Assembly (NCBI RefSeq): GCF_028743715.1
Contig: NZ_CP117996.1
Span: 2,604,001 to 2,668,000 of the forward strand
Direction: 5' to 3'
Origin: Microbacterium sp. Clip185
GTDB taxonomy: Bacteria; Actinomycetota; Actinomycetes; Actinomycetales; Microbacteriaceae
DNA length: 64,000 nt
The notes under the pieces were generated by a model. It did not search any database. It was not told where the DNA came from and was given only the letters and a program-made list of their open reading frames with translations. The translations under genes were made by a program, and so were the position numbers. Every line of letters begins with the position of its first letter. Positions within the stretch are counted from its first letter, which is position 1. Shown here piece by piece: positions 41,837-49,978 of this stretch.

Positions 41837-42616
41837 TCAGTAGTACTCGCCGTGGCGGTAGTCCCAGCTCGGGAACTGTTGGGCGAGCAGCGACATGATG
41901 CGCTCGAGCGCGAGCCCTCTCCGGATCAACGTCGGCGCGGGCGTGACCGAGCGCTGACCGTGCTGCTCGGGAACGAGCGTGCCTGCGCGATCGACCATCG
42001 AGACCATCACTCCCTGCTCGAACCGCTCGTCCGCCCCCACACCGGGCTGGTTCGATGCGACGTAATCGTCCGCCTCGATGAGCAGGTCGGCACTGCGCTC
42101 GATCCGCTCGCCGATTCCGGAGATCAGTCCCCGATTGCCCTGACCGGACGGGTTCGCCGAACTCGCGAACGTCAGCAGGCCGTGGTTCTCCCAGAGATCG
42201 GCAGCGATGGCCTCCGAGGGAGCCCCGAAGCGGATGACGAAGCACGAGGTCCATCGCGCATCCATGACCAGATCGCCCGAGCCGTCCGCCGGGATCAGCG
42301 CCAGAGCACTCTCCCGCCAGGGCAGGATGCAGCCGAGCAGAAGATCCTCCCGCCAGCACCGCTCATACAGCGCCTCGATCTCCGGCGTCAGGTGCGCCAG
42401 CCGCCGGAGCATGTCGAGCGAACTCACCAGCACGACGCCCGGCTTCGTGCGCGAGCGCTGCTTGGCGTCGAACTTGCGCTCGAGGCCCGCGCGATCGGTC
42501 GCCATGACGATGTAGCCGACCTTCGTCGGAGCAACGACCATTCCTCCTGGCGCACCGAGAAGCGCGACCGACTCCAGCCGCGCCGCCGTGCTCCATGCCA
42601 TCCGCGTACCGTTCAC
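41837..42616 (-). CDS. Sua5/YciO/YrdC-family protein
   Basis: A 259-residue protein with the YrdC-like fold: VVAPTKVGYIVMATDRAGLE resembles the PTDTVYGL opening, KQRSRTKPGVVLVSS the Lys-Arg motif, and LTFASSANPSGQGN the SSAN signature. Classic members make threonylcarbamoyl-AMP for tRNA t6A; this one departs in several motif residues and is under TetR-type control, so a specialised role is likely. GTG at 42616 follows GGAGG; a longer frame running into the tetR gene is not used. Confidence 0.75.
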   Translation of the reverse strand: MNGTRMAWSTAARLESVALLGAPGGMVVAPTKVGYIVMATDRAGLERKFDAKQRSRTKPGVVLVSSLDMLRRLAHLTPEIEALYERCWREDLLLGCILPWRESALALIPADGSGDLVMDARWTSCFVIRFGAPSEAIAADLWENHGLLTFASSANPSGQGNRGLISGIGERIERSADLLIEADDYVASNQPGVGADERFEQGVMVSMVDRAGTLVPEQHGQRSVTPAPTLIRRGLALERIMSLLAQQFPSWDYRHGEYY

Positions 42617-42648
42617 GTTCTCCTCCCCTCCCCGACGTTCGTCGAGGC

Positions 42649-42674
42649 ATTCACTAGACGATCGTCTGGTGAAT
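42649..42674. promoter_or_regulatory. TetR-type operator, copy 2
   Basis: A 26-bp dyad with 12 of 13 base pairs matched; the left half is ATTCACTAGACGA. The core CTAGACGATCGTCT is shared with 41790-41805. It lies between tetR and the YrdC-like gene. Confidence 0.75.
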
Positions 42675-42723
42675 ACCTGTGGGCGGAGTAGCCGTCGGTT
42701 ATGCGAGGGGCAAGAAAAGGGAG

Positions 42724-43356
42724 TCAGCGTACGAGGGCCGCATGGGGTTCGTCGATCACCCGCTGCACGGCGCTCTCCGCATCCGGCAAGCCGAACGACG
42801 CGAACAGCGGAGACCAGAGCGAGGCCAGGCGCGCAGCGAAGGCCGCATCGTCCACGTCGTCGGCCGTCTCGAACACCCCGAACGTCGCCCCGAGAACCAG
42901 CTCGGGCGCGTACGGCGGGACCTCGGGGCGGCCCGCCTGCTGCGCGGCAGCGTTCAGCTCGGCCGCAATCATCCCGTGCCAGTCGAAGTTCTCCGGCAGG
43001 TCGGCATCCACCTGTGCGCGCTCGTGCAGCAGACGCGTCGCGCCGGCCGCGATCGGACAGCTCCGCGCGTCCAGCGATGTCGCCAACAGGAACGCAGCCA
43101 GCCGCTCGAGCCCGTGCGGGCGATCCAGGCCCGCCTCGATGGCTCGCCAACGCTCCTGCTGCGTCTCCACCACGGCCGCTGCGAGCGCCGCTTTCGAAGC
43201 GAACTGGTGGTAACCGATAGCGGACTTCGGCCTTCCCATGGCCTCGGCGACGCGCGCGAAGGACGCCCCCTCGTAGCCGTAAGCGGCGAACTGCGCACCG
43301 GCGGCCTCGATGATCGCGCGTCGCGTCTCGGCCATGCCCTGCTGCCGCTTGTTCAT
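42724..43356 (-). CDS. TetR-family transcriptional regulator
   Basis: A 210-residue repressor. The helix-turn-helix is at about 10-55 (YEGASFARVAEAMGRPKSAI, then GYHQFASKAAL). The C-terminal ligand domain is unassigned. The two CTAGACGATCGTCT palindromes downstream, before the YrdC-like gene and the small exported protein, are its likely targets. GAGAGG precedes the ATG. Confidence 0.9.
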   Translation of the reverse strand: MNKRQQGMAETRRAIIEAAGAQFAAYGYEGASFARVAEAMGRPKSAIGYHQFASKAALAAAVVETQQERWRAIEAGLDRPHGLERLAAFLLATSLDARSCPIAAGATRLLHERAQVDADLPENFDWHGMIAAELNAAAQQAGRPEVPPYAPELVLGATFGVFETADDVDDAAFAARLASLWSPLFASFGLPDAESAVQRVIDEPHAALVR

Positions 43357-43398
43357 CGCGCACCTCTCTTCACCGGCGGAACGCCCACCCGCCTATCA

Positions 43399-43410
43399 GA
43401 CCACGTGGTC
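43399..43410. promoter_or_regulatory. Palindrome upstream of tetR
   Basis: GACCACGTGGTC, a perfect 12-bp palindrome in the region between tetR and a possible small gene on the other strand. A regulator site is possible; it differs from the TetR-type operators. Confidence 0.35.
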
Positions 43411-43473
43411 GCATCGGGTTCGGGCACCCTGACGATCCGCATCACGACTCCACGCGTCTCGCGTGAGAACGTC

Positions 43474-43575
43474 ATGAGAGTCGTTTCACATTCTCCCGCG
43501 ACCGACGACGAGGTGGAAGTCTGGAGCGAAGCAACACCGCGCGCCGAGGATGTTCGGGTCATCGTCGTCGTGTGA
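43474..43575 (+). CDS. Possible 33-residue acidic protein
   Basis: ATG at 43474 opens a 33-codon frame (MRVVSHSPATDDEVEVW, ending RVIVVV), rich in Asp, Glu and Val. A perfect rightward terminator follows 21 bases after its stop, which requires some rightward transcript here. No other rightward gene is close. Coding is therefore plausible but unproven, and the ribosome site is weak. Confidence 0.35.
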   Translation: MRVVSHSPATDDEVEVWSEATPRAEDVRVIVVV

Positions 43576-43596
43576 AGCGCGATGTCGTGTCGTGTA

Positions 43597-43624
43597 GCCC
43601 CTCCCCTCACCGGGAGGGGCTTTT
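43597..43624 (+). terminator. Intrinsic terminator
   Basis: GCCCCTCCC-CTCACC-GGGAGGGGC followed by TTTT. Clearly directed rightward; the leftward side has no T run. Confidence 0.9.
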
Positions 43625-43645
43625 CTGAGCGACAGGCGCGGGCCG

Positions 43646-44212
43646 TCAGGCGGTGAGGTGCGAGATCAGAATCTGCGTGCCGATGCCGATCAGCACGAGG
43701 CCACCCACGATCTCCGCCGGGCGACGGAATCGGGTGCCGATGCGGTGCCCGATGAGCACCGCAGCGAACGACAGCACGAACGTCACGACGCCGATCGCGA
43801 TGACCGCGATCCACACCGGGAAGTTCAAGAACGCGAAGCTCAGTCCCACCGCGAGCGCGTCGATCGAGGTGGCCACGGCGAGCAGGATCGTCTCGCGCGT
43901 CGAGAGGCGCGAGGTTCCTGCTTCCGCACCGTCCTTGTCCGGCGTCAGCGCCTCCCAGAGCATCTTCACCCCGACCGCAGCGAGCAGCGCGAAGGCGACC
44001 CAGTGATCGAACGGCTCGATGAACGCGGCGAAAGCGCTTCCGAGCAGGTAGCCGAGCAGCGGCATGAGCGCCTGCGCGAGACCGAACGCGAGCGCCAGCA
44101 CGAGGGCATTGCGCACGATCTGGGAGCGCAGCTGCAGACCCTTGCCGAGGGCGACCGCGAAGGCATCGGCGGAGACACCGACGGCGAGCAGAGGCAGTGC
44201 CCAGAACGACAT
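43646..44212 (-). CDS. mntP: Manganese efflux pump MntP
   Basis: A 188-residue membrane protein with six hydrophobic segments and the paired family motifs GVSADAFAVALGKGL and ATSIDALAVGLSFAF, including the conserved acidic residues of DUF204/MntP. It exports manganese. An inverted repeat upstream suggests metal-dependent control by an MntR/DtxR-type protein. Confidence 0.93.
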   Translation of the reverse strand: MSFWALPLLAVGVSADAFAVALGKGLQLRSQIVRNALVLALAFGLAQALMPLLGYLLGSAFAAFIEPFDHWVAFALLAAVGVKMLWEALTPDKDGAEAGTSRLSTRETILLAVATSIDALAVGLSFAFLNFPVWIAVIAIGVVTFVLSFAAVLIGHRIGTRFRRPAEIVGGLVLIGIGTQILISHLTA

Positions 44213-44275
44213 GACGCTCCTGGTGGGATGGTGGGAGGATGCGGAGCGATCGCCCGCGTCATCCAGCCTGCCGAT

Positions 44276-44289
44276 TTCGGAAAACCGAA
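44276..44289. promoter_or_regulatory. Candidate metal-regulator operator upstream of mntP
   Basis: TTCGG-AAAA-CCGAA, a clean inverted repeat 64 bases before the mntP start. The size fits DtxR/MntR-type sites, but the assignment is by context. No manganese riboswitch fold was recognised. Confidence 0.4.
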
Positions 44290-44333
44290 CTCAACTCCAG
44301 CGCGCGATTGTCAGCTTTTCGGCGCACCCAACA

Positions 44334-45305
44334 TCAGTGGAAGCGTGCGCGCGCCCACTGTTCCAGCTCCGCGTACGCACGGCGGCGCGGTTCGGGCGCC
44401 GACAGGAAGACATCGTGCACGGCACCTTCGATGCGCGCGATCGTCACGAGCGGGCCGAGCTTCAGGGCGGCGCGCGCGATGTCGTCGACCACCAGCACTG
44501 AGTCGGTCGAGGTCATCTGCTCGCTCCACCGGATCGGCGACGACGACCGTGTGGAGAGCAGGACGAAGGCGGGCGCTCCCACATCCACACCGGCGGCGAT
44601 GCGGGCGTGCCCCTCCAGGACGGCGTGCAGCCATCCGGGATGTGTCACGAAACCCTGCGCGGGGCGCCACTGCTCGCGGTAGCCCGGGACCGGCAGCACG
44701 CCGAGCTCGGTCTGGGCCCGCGTGTAGAACCCGAGGTCAACGACGGGCTGCGAACCGCGCGGCTGCACGCGGGCTCGAGCTTGGACGAGGGGCGCGATCG
44801 CCTGACGCCCGAACGAGCCGATCTGGAACTCCAGCCAGGGACTGTTGAGCACGAGCGCGGATGCGATGCCCGGGTGGCGCGCGGACCACAGCGACAGCGT
44901 CAGCCCGCCGGTGGAGTGTCCGAGCAGCACGAGGCGCCTGTTGCCGCGCGACCCCATCGCGGCGAGCGCCGCGGCGATGTCGGCGTCGTACTCGTCGAGG
45001 CTGTCGGCATAGCCGGGCACCTGCCCCTCGCGCAGGCTCCGACCGTACCGGTGCAGGTCGAGGGCGTAGAAGCGCGCACCGAGACGAGTCCAGAACTGGG
45101 CCAGCTCGGTCTGGAAGAAGTAGTCCGACCACCCGTGCACGTACAGCACGTCGACGTCGCGCAGAGGTGCGAAGACCCGGCCGAACGGATGCGGCAGCAA
45201 TCGCACGAGAGTCGCCACCAGCGGACCGTCGTCCGCAGCGAGATCCAAAGGCAGGGTCTGCTGCGCGAACCCGAGCCCGAGGATGTCGGGAACCCAGGCG
45301 CTCAT
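44334..45305 (-). CDS. Alpha/beta hydrolase (serine hydrolase)
   Basis: A 323-residue hydrolase, monoglyceride lipase/lysophospholipase-like. The nucleophile elbow is LLGHSTGGLTL, an acid residue is likely in VLVVDD, and the catalytic His is in GAVHDVFLS. No signal peptide is seen. Substrate unknown. Confidence 0.88.
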   Translation of the reverse strand: MSAWVPDILGLGFAQQTLPLDLAADDGPLVATLVRLLPHPFGRVFAPLRDVDVLYVHGWSDYFFQTELAQFWTRLGARFYALDLHRYGRSLREGQVPGYADSLDEYDADIAAALAAMGSRGNRRLVLLGHSTGGLTLSLWSARHPGIASALVLNSPWLEFQIGSFGRQAIAPLVQARARVQPRGSQPVVDLGFYTRAQTELGVLPVPGYREQWRPAQGFVTHPGWLHAVLEGHARIAAGVDVGAPAFVLLSTRSSSPIRWSEQMTSTDSVLVVDDIARAALKLGPLVTIARIEGAVHDVFLSAPEPRRRAYAELEQWARARFH

Positions 45306-45355
45306 GCCGTCAGCCTAGCGACGGGCGCGAGTGACGCGACCGAGCGACCCTGACC

Positions 45356-46729
45356 TCACTCGCCCCGGGAGATCGCCACCATCTCGTCGCGCGGCACGAC
45401 CTTGATACGTGCGCGCTCGACGGGGGCGCCGAGGGCGATCTCGTGCTCATCGAGCCGGTGCCATCCCTCGAGGTCGGTCCAGCGCACGCCGCGCTCGGCG
45501 AGCAGGGCCGGGATCGCCTCCGGCGAGGCGTCCTCCGGCTGCCACCACGATGCCTGCCCGTTGATGAGGTGACGCACCGTCTCCATCGCGTCGGACTTCG
45601 TGTGCCCGATCAGGCCCACCGGTCCGCGCTTGATCCAACCCGTGGCGTAGACGCCGGGGACGACCTCGTTCGAGTCGGGGTGCAGCACCTGGCCCTCGTG
45701 GTTCGGGATGACACCGTGACGCTCGTCGAACGGGACCCCGGGAAGCGGTGAGCCGAAGTATCCGACGGCGCGGTACAGCTGCTGGATCGGGAGCTCGCGC
45801 AGCTCGCCGGTACCTGCGACGCCGCCCTCACCGTCGGGACGCGTGCGCTCGTAGACCAACGCCGCTACACGGCCCGCCGCATCCTTCTTCACCTCGACGG
45901 GCTTGGCCCAGAAGTGCAGGTGCAGCCGACGAGACGCTTCGCCGCCCGCACCGTTCACGCCCGGACGGGTGCGCCACTCCTGCAGCACCCGGTCGATGAC
46001 CTTGACCTGCTTGTTGCTCGCGATCGCGGCGAGCGACGCCTCGTCGTAGTCGAAGTCCTCGTCGTAGACGACCATGTCCACGTCGCGCAGCTCGCCGAGC
46101 TCTCGCAGCTCGAGCGGCGTGAACTTCACCTGGGCGGGACCGCGGCGCCCGAACACGTGGACGTCGGTGATCGTGGAGGCCTCGAGGCCGGCGTGCACGT
46201 TGTCCGGGATCTCGGTGGGCAGCAGATCGACGGCATGCTTGGCGAGCATGCGGGTGATATCGAGGGCGACGTTGCCGTTGCCGATGACGGCGACCGACGA
46301 GGCATCCAGCGGCCAGGTGCGCGGCACGTCGGGGTGTCCGTCGAACCAGCTCACGAAGTCCGCGGCGCCGTAGGAGCCCTCCGCGTCGATGCCGGGGATG
46401 TCGAGGTCCGCGTCGCGGATCGCTCCGGTCGCGAAGATCACGGCGTTGTAGTGCTTCTTCAGGTCGTCGAGGGTGATGTCCTCACCGAAGCGCACGTTGC
46501 CGAACAGGCGGATGTCGCCACGGTCGAGCACGTCGCGCAGGGCGGTGATCACGCCCTTGATCCGGGGGTGGTCGGGCGCCACGCCGTAGCGCACGAGGCC
46601 GTAGGGAGCGGGGAGGTGCTCGAACAGGTCGATCGACACATCGAACGCCCGCTCGGCCTTCAGCAGGATGTCGGCCGCGTAGATTCCCGCGGGTCCTGCG
46701 CCGACGATGGCCAGCCGGAGCTTGGTCAT
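45356..46729 (-). CDS. Ferredoxin/adrenodoxin-type NADP+ reductase (FprA-like)
   Basis: A 457-residue FAD/NADP flavoprotein. FAD site LAIVGAGPAGIYAADILL, the family motif APYGLVRYGVAPDHPRIKGV, NADP site VAVIGNGNVALDITRML and the late GWIKRGPVGLIGHTKSDAME are all present. It passes electrons between NADPH and ferredoxins. ATG at 46729 is preceded by GAAAGGA; the frame is open further upstream but without support. It heads into the menaquinone gene region. Confidence 0.93.
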   Translation of the reverse strand: MTKLRLAIVGAGPAGIYAADILLKAERAFDVSIDLFEHLPAPYGLVRYGVAPDHPRIKGVITALRDVLDRGDIRLFGNVRFGEDITLDDLKKHYNAVIFATGAIRDADLDIPGIDAEGSYGAADFVSWFDGHPDVPRTWPLDASSVAVIGNGNVALDITRMLAKHAVDLLPTEIPDNVHAGLEASTITDVHVFGRRGPAQVKFTPLELRELGELRDVDMVVYDEDFDYDEASLAAIASNKQVKVIDRVLQEWRTRPGVNGAGGEASRRLHLHFWAKPVEVKKDAAGRVAALVYERTRPDGEGGVAGTGELRELPIQQLYRAVGYFGSPLPGVPFDERHGVIPNHEGQVLHPDSNEVVPGVYATGWIKRGPVGLIGHTKSDAMETVRHLINGQASWWQPEDASPEAIPALLAERGVRWTDLEGWHRLDEHEIALGAPVERARIKVVPRDEMVAISRGE

Positions 46730-46803
46730 GGGGGGGGTCCTTTCGAGGGGTACAGCGGCGCCGGTGGCGACGCCTCGAGCGCTCTGGGTCGCAGGTGCGG
46801 AGA

Positions 46804-47865
46804 TCAGCTGCTGCGATCGGCGACCGCGTCCGCGAACCGCGTCAGCGCCTCGCGGACCGCACCGCGCGGGAGCGGCTCGAGTGCAGCGACCGCCGCATCC
46901 GACCACTCGTGCGCGAGCGCCAGGGTCTGCTCGGTCGCGGCGTGTTCGCGCAACTCCGCCAGCGGTTCGTCCAGCAGTGCCGGGTCGGCCCCGTCGGCGA
47001 TCTGTGCCACACCGGCGTCGATGCGCGCGAGCAGGTCGACGGATGCCGCATCCTCGAGGCGTCCGAGCAGGAGGTACGGCATGGTGGGCACGCCCGCGCG
47101 CAGGTCGGTGCCGGGGACCTTGCCGGTCTCGGTCGCATCCGCTGAGAGGTCGATGACATCATCGAGCAGCTGGAACGCCACCCCGACCTTCTCGCCGAAG
47201 GTCAGCAGCGGCTGCTCGTAGTCGAGCGGCGCGTGCGAGAACAGGACGCCGGCCTGCGCGGAGGCCGCGATGAGCGAGCCCGTCTTGTCGCTCAGCACCT
47301 GCAGGTAGAAGTCGACGGGGTCATCGCCCGCCTGGAGGCCGACGGTCTCGTGCATCTGTCCCAGAACGAGGCGCTCGAAGGTGTCGGCCTGCAGCTTCAT
47401 GGCCTTGTCGCCCAGACGAGACATGATCTGGCTCGCGCGGGAGAAGAGCAGGTCTCCGGTGAGGATGGCGACGCTGTTGCCCCAGACGGAGTGCGCGGCG
47501 GGCACACCCCGGCGCACGTCCGCACCGTCCATGACGTCGTCGTGGTACAGCGAGCCGAGATGCGTCAGCTCGAGAGCGGATGCGGCGTCGATGACCTGCT
47601 CATTGACGCCGTCGCCGAGCTGCGCGGTGAGCACCGTCAGCATCGGGCGCACCCGCTTGCCGCCCGCCTCGTAGAGGTAGCGGCTGGTGGCATCGGCGAG
47701 CGCGTCCGCCACGTGCAGCTCCTCGGCGAGGTGGGCCTCGACCTTGGCCAGTCCGTCTTCGACGGTCTTCTGCAGTCGGCGGGAGACGGGACCGGCGAAG
47801 ACGCGATCGGCGAGACCGAGTCTGTTCGCGAGGTGCGCGCCAGGCGCAGAGGGGCTCCGTGTCAC
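46804..47865 (-). CDS. Polyprenyl diphosphate synthase (menaquinone side chain)
   Basis: A 353-residue trans-isoprenyl diphosphate synthase. The two aspartate-rich motifs are LYHDDVMDGADVRRG and FQLLDDVIDLSAD. Long-chain members make the side chain that MenA attaches; the place beside menG supports this. The start is GTG at 47865, with GAGGA directly against it, so spacing is poor and a slightly different start is possible. Confidence 0.92.
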   Translation of the reverse strand: MTRSPSAPGAHLANRLGLADRVFAGPVSRRLQKTVEDGLAKVEAHLAEELHVADALADATSRYLYEAGGKRVRPMLTVLTAQLGDGVNEQVIDAASALELTHLGSLYHDDVMDGADVRRGVPAAHSVWGNSVAILTGDLLFSRASQIMSRLGDKAMKLQADTFERLVLGQMHETVGLQAGDDPVDFYLQVLSDKTGSLIAASAQAGVLFSHAPLDYEQPLLTFGEKVGVAFQLLDDVIDLSADATETGKVPGTDLRAGVPTMPYLLLGRLEDAASVDLLARIDAGVAQIADGADPALLDEPLAELREHAATEQTLALAHEWSDAAVAALEPLPRGAVREALTRFADAVADRSS

Positions 47866-47913
47866 TCCTCTAGCCTACCCGCGGGCCGCAGGCGCTCGAC
47901 CCGCTGTGAACCG

Positions 47914-48654
47914 TCAGTTCGCTGCGGGATCGGCGAACGGCGCACGCGCGCGATGCAGCGCCACGATGCCGAATGTGAGGTCGCGGTGCGCGACGTCCAC
48001 CCATCCCGCGTCCCGAATCCAGGCGCTGAGCGTGCGCTGGTCGGGCCAGTCCTTGATCGACTCGTTGAGATAGTCGTAGGCGTCTGCGTTCGAGCTGACG
48101 CGGCGGGCGACGATCGGCAGGACGCGGTCGTTGTAGAAGCGGTAGAGACCGGCAAACAGCGGATGCGGCGGGTGCGAGAACTCGCACACCACGAGACGGC
48201 CACCGGGCTTGGTCACGCGGCGCATCTCGGCGAGCGCCGCGTGCGGGTCGTTGACGTTGCGCAGGCCGAACGAGATCGTGACGGTGTCGAACGAGGCGTC
48301 CTCGAACGGGAGGGCGGTGGCATCCGCCTCCTGGAAGGTGAGGTTCATGATGTGCCCGTGGCGCTTCACGCCCTCGGCGATCATCCCCGGCGAGAAGTCG
48401 GCGGCGACGACGTCCGCACCGCTGCGGGCCAGGGCCACCGCGCTCGCGCCGGTGCCGGCGGCGAGGTCGAGGATGCGCTGCCCGGCCCGCGGCGCGATCG
48501 CTCGCGTCGCCGCGACGCGCCAGAGTCGGTCGTTGCCGAGGCTGAGCACCGTGTTGGTGCGGTCGTAGCCGGCGGCGACCTCGTCGAACATGCCGCTGAC
48601 ACGGCCCGGATCCTTGCCGAGGTCGGCGCGGTGCTGGTCGGGGCTCTCACTCAC
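47914..48654 (-). CDS. menG: Demethylmenaquinone methyltransferase
   Basis: A 246-residue UbiE/MenG methyltransferase. SAM site ILDLAAGTGASAVALARSGA, family motifs GYDRTNTVLSLGNDRLWR and FGLRNVNDPHAALAEMRRV, and YDYLNESIKDWP are present. It performs the last methylation of menaquinone. GTG start; divergent from menF. Confidence 0.95.
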   Translation of the reverse strand: MSESPDQHRADLGKDPGRVSGMFDEVAAGYDRTNTVLSLGNDRLWRVAATRAIAPRAGQRILDLAAGTGASAVALARSGADVVAADFSPGMIAEGVKRHGHIMNLTFQEADATALPFEDASFDTVTISFGLRNVNDPHAALAEMRRVTKPGGRLVVCEFSHPPHPLFAGLYRFYNDRVLPIVARRVSSNADAYDYLNESIKDWPDQRTLSAWIRDAGWVDVAHRDLTFGIVALHRARAPFADPAAN

Positions 48655-48729
48655 GCCCCCAGCCTACGGCGTGAGCTCGCACCCCTCTCGCGGAGCCCTG
48701 CCAGGGCGGCGCGAGTCTAGGCTGGGAGG

Positions 48730-49974
48730 GTGATTCGTGCCTCGCGTCCTCGGCTGCTGGTCGAGACCCGCGAGATCGACCCGATCGACGATCTGCTGGC
48801 CTTCACCGACCCCGCGCGCCCCCTCGTGTGGCAGCGCCGGGGCGAGGGAATGGTAGGTCTCGGCGAGCCGCTCGCGCTCCCCTTCGCATCCGACGCCGAT
48901 GCGCGGGCCGACCGCTGGCGAGAGCTGGCCTCGGCCGCGGTCGTGGACGACCCGCTCGAGATCCCCGGCACGGGTCTCGTCGCCTTCGGCGCGCTCCCCT
49001 TCGATCGCCGTTCTGAGAGGCCGGGCGCCCTGCTCGTCGCCCCGGTCGTGATCGGGCGCCGCGACGGCCGCTCCTGGCTCACCCGCATCCGCTGGAGCGA
49101 CGAGGCGACCATCGCCCCCGTGGCGACGCCCTACGGCGCGCACTGGTCCGCCACCTTGGGACCTGGCCGCCAGCATCCCGCCGGCTACATCGCCTCGGTC
49201 CGCGAGGCCGTCGCCGCGATCACGGCGGGCGAGGTCAGCAAGGTCGTGCTCGCGCGAGATCTCGCCGGCACCGTGCCCGCCGGCTCCGACCTGCGCCGCC
49301 TCGTACGTGCCCTTGCCTCCGGCTACCCCGACACCTGGGCGTTCGCCGTCGACGGGCTGATCGGCGCCAGTCCCGAGACCCTCGTGACCGTCGAGCAGGG
49401 CACCGTCACCGCCCGCGTGCTCGCCGGGACCACGGCCCGCGGCGCGGATCCGGACGCGGATGCGGCCGCCGCGCTCGCCCTCGCGACCAGCACGAAGGAT
49501 CAGGACGAGCATCAGTTCGCGGTGCGCAGCGTCCTGGCAGCCCTCGATCCGCACACCCGCGCACTGCGCTCGAGCGAGCAGCCGTTCACGCTCAAGCTGC
49601 CGAACGTCTGGCACCTGGCGACCGACGTCGAAGGCACGCTCTCCGACACGGCATCCGCCCTGGATCTCGTCGCGGCGCTGCACCCGACGGCTGCCGTCGC
49701 CGGCACCCCGACACCGGCCGCCCTCGACGTCATCCGCCGTCTGGAGCCCTTCGACCGCGGTCGCTACGCGGGCCCCGTCGGATGGATCGATCAGGCCGGC
49801 GACGGCGAATGGGCCATCGCGCTGCGCTGCGCACAGTTCGACGTCGCCGACACGGGCGCCGACATCTCCCTGACCGCCTACGCGGGTGCCGGCATCGTCG
49901 CCGCGAGCGACCCGGAGTCCGAGCTGCTGGAGACGCGCGTGAAGTTCCGGCCGATCGTCGACGCACTCGCCTGA
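48730..49974 (+). CDS. menF: Isochorismate synthase
   Basis: A 414-residue chorismate-utilising enzyme. Late motifs LIGASPETLVTVEQGTV, AGTTARG, KDQDEHQFAVRSVL, HPTAAVAGTP and GRYAGPVGWID are those of isochorismate synthases. In this cluster it commits chorismate to menaquinone. GTG start. Its stop is only four bases from the convergent menD stop. Confidence 0.93.
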   Translation: MIRASRPRLLVETREIDPIDDLLAFTDPARPLVWQRRGEGMVGLGEPLALPFASDADARADRWRELASAAVVDDPLEIPGTGLVAFGALPFDRRSERPGALLVAPVVIGRRDGRSWLTRIRWSDEATIAPVATPYGAHWSATLGPGRQHPAGYIASVREAVAAITAGEVSKVVLARDLAGTVPAGSDLRRLVRALASGYPDTWAFAVDGLIGASPETLVTVEQGTVTARVLAGTTARGADPDADAAAALALATSTKDQDEHQFAVRSVLAALDPHTRALRSSEQPFTLKLPNVWHLATDVEGTLSDTASALDLVAALHPTAAVAGTPTPAALDVIRRLEPFDRGRYAGPVGWIDQAGDGEWAIALRCAQFDVADTGADISLTAYAGAGIVAASDPESELLETRVKFRPIVDALA

Positions 49975-49978
49975 GCGC

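Noticed and set aside
42617..43363. Upstream extension of the YrdC-like frame through the tetR gene
   Set aside because: The frame is open only as a shadow of tetR; a GTG with GGAGG at 42616 gives a complete YrdC-like protein.
44213..44333. Manganese riboswitch upstream of mntP
   Set aside because: The yybP-ykoY consensus was not found; a simple TTCGG-AAAA-CCGAA dyad suits a protein regulator better.
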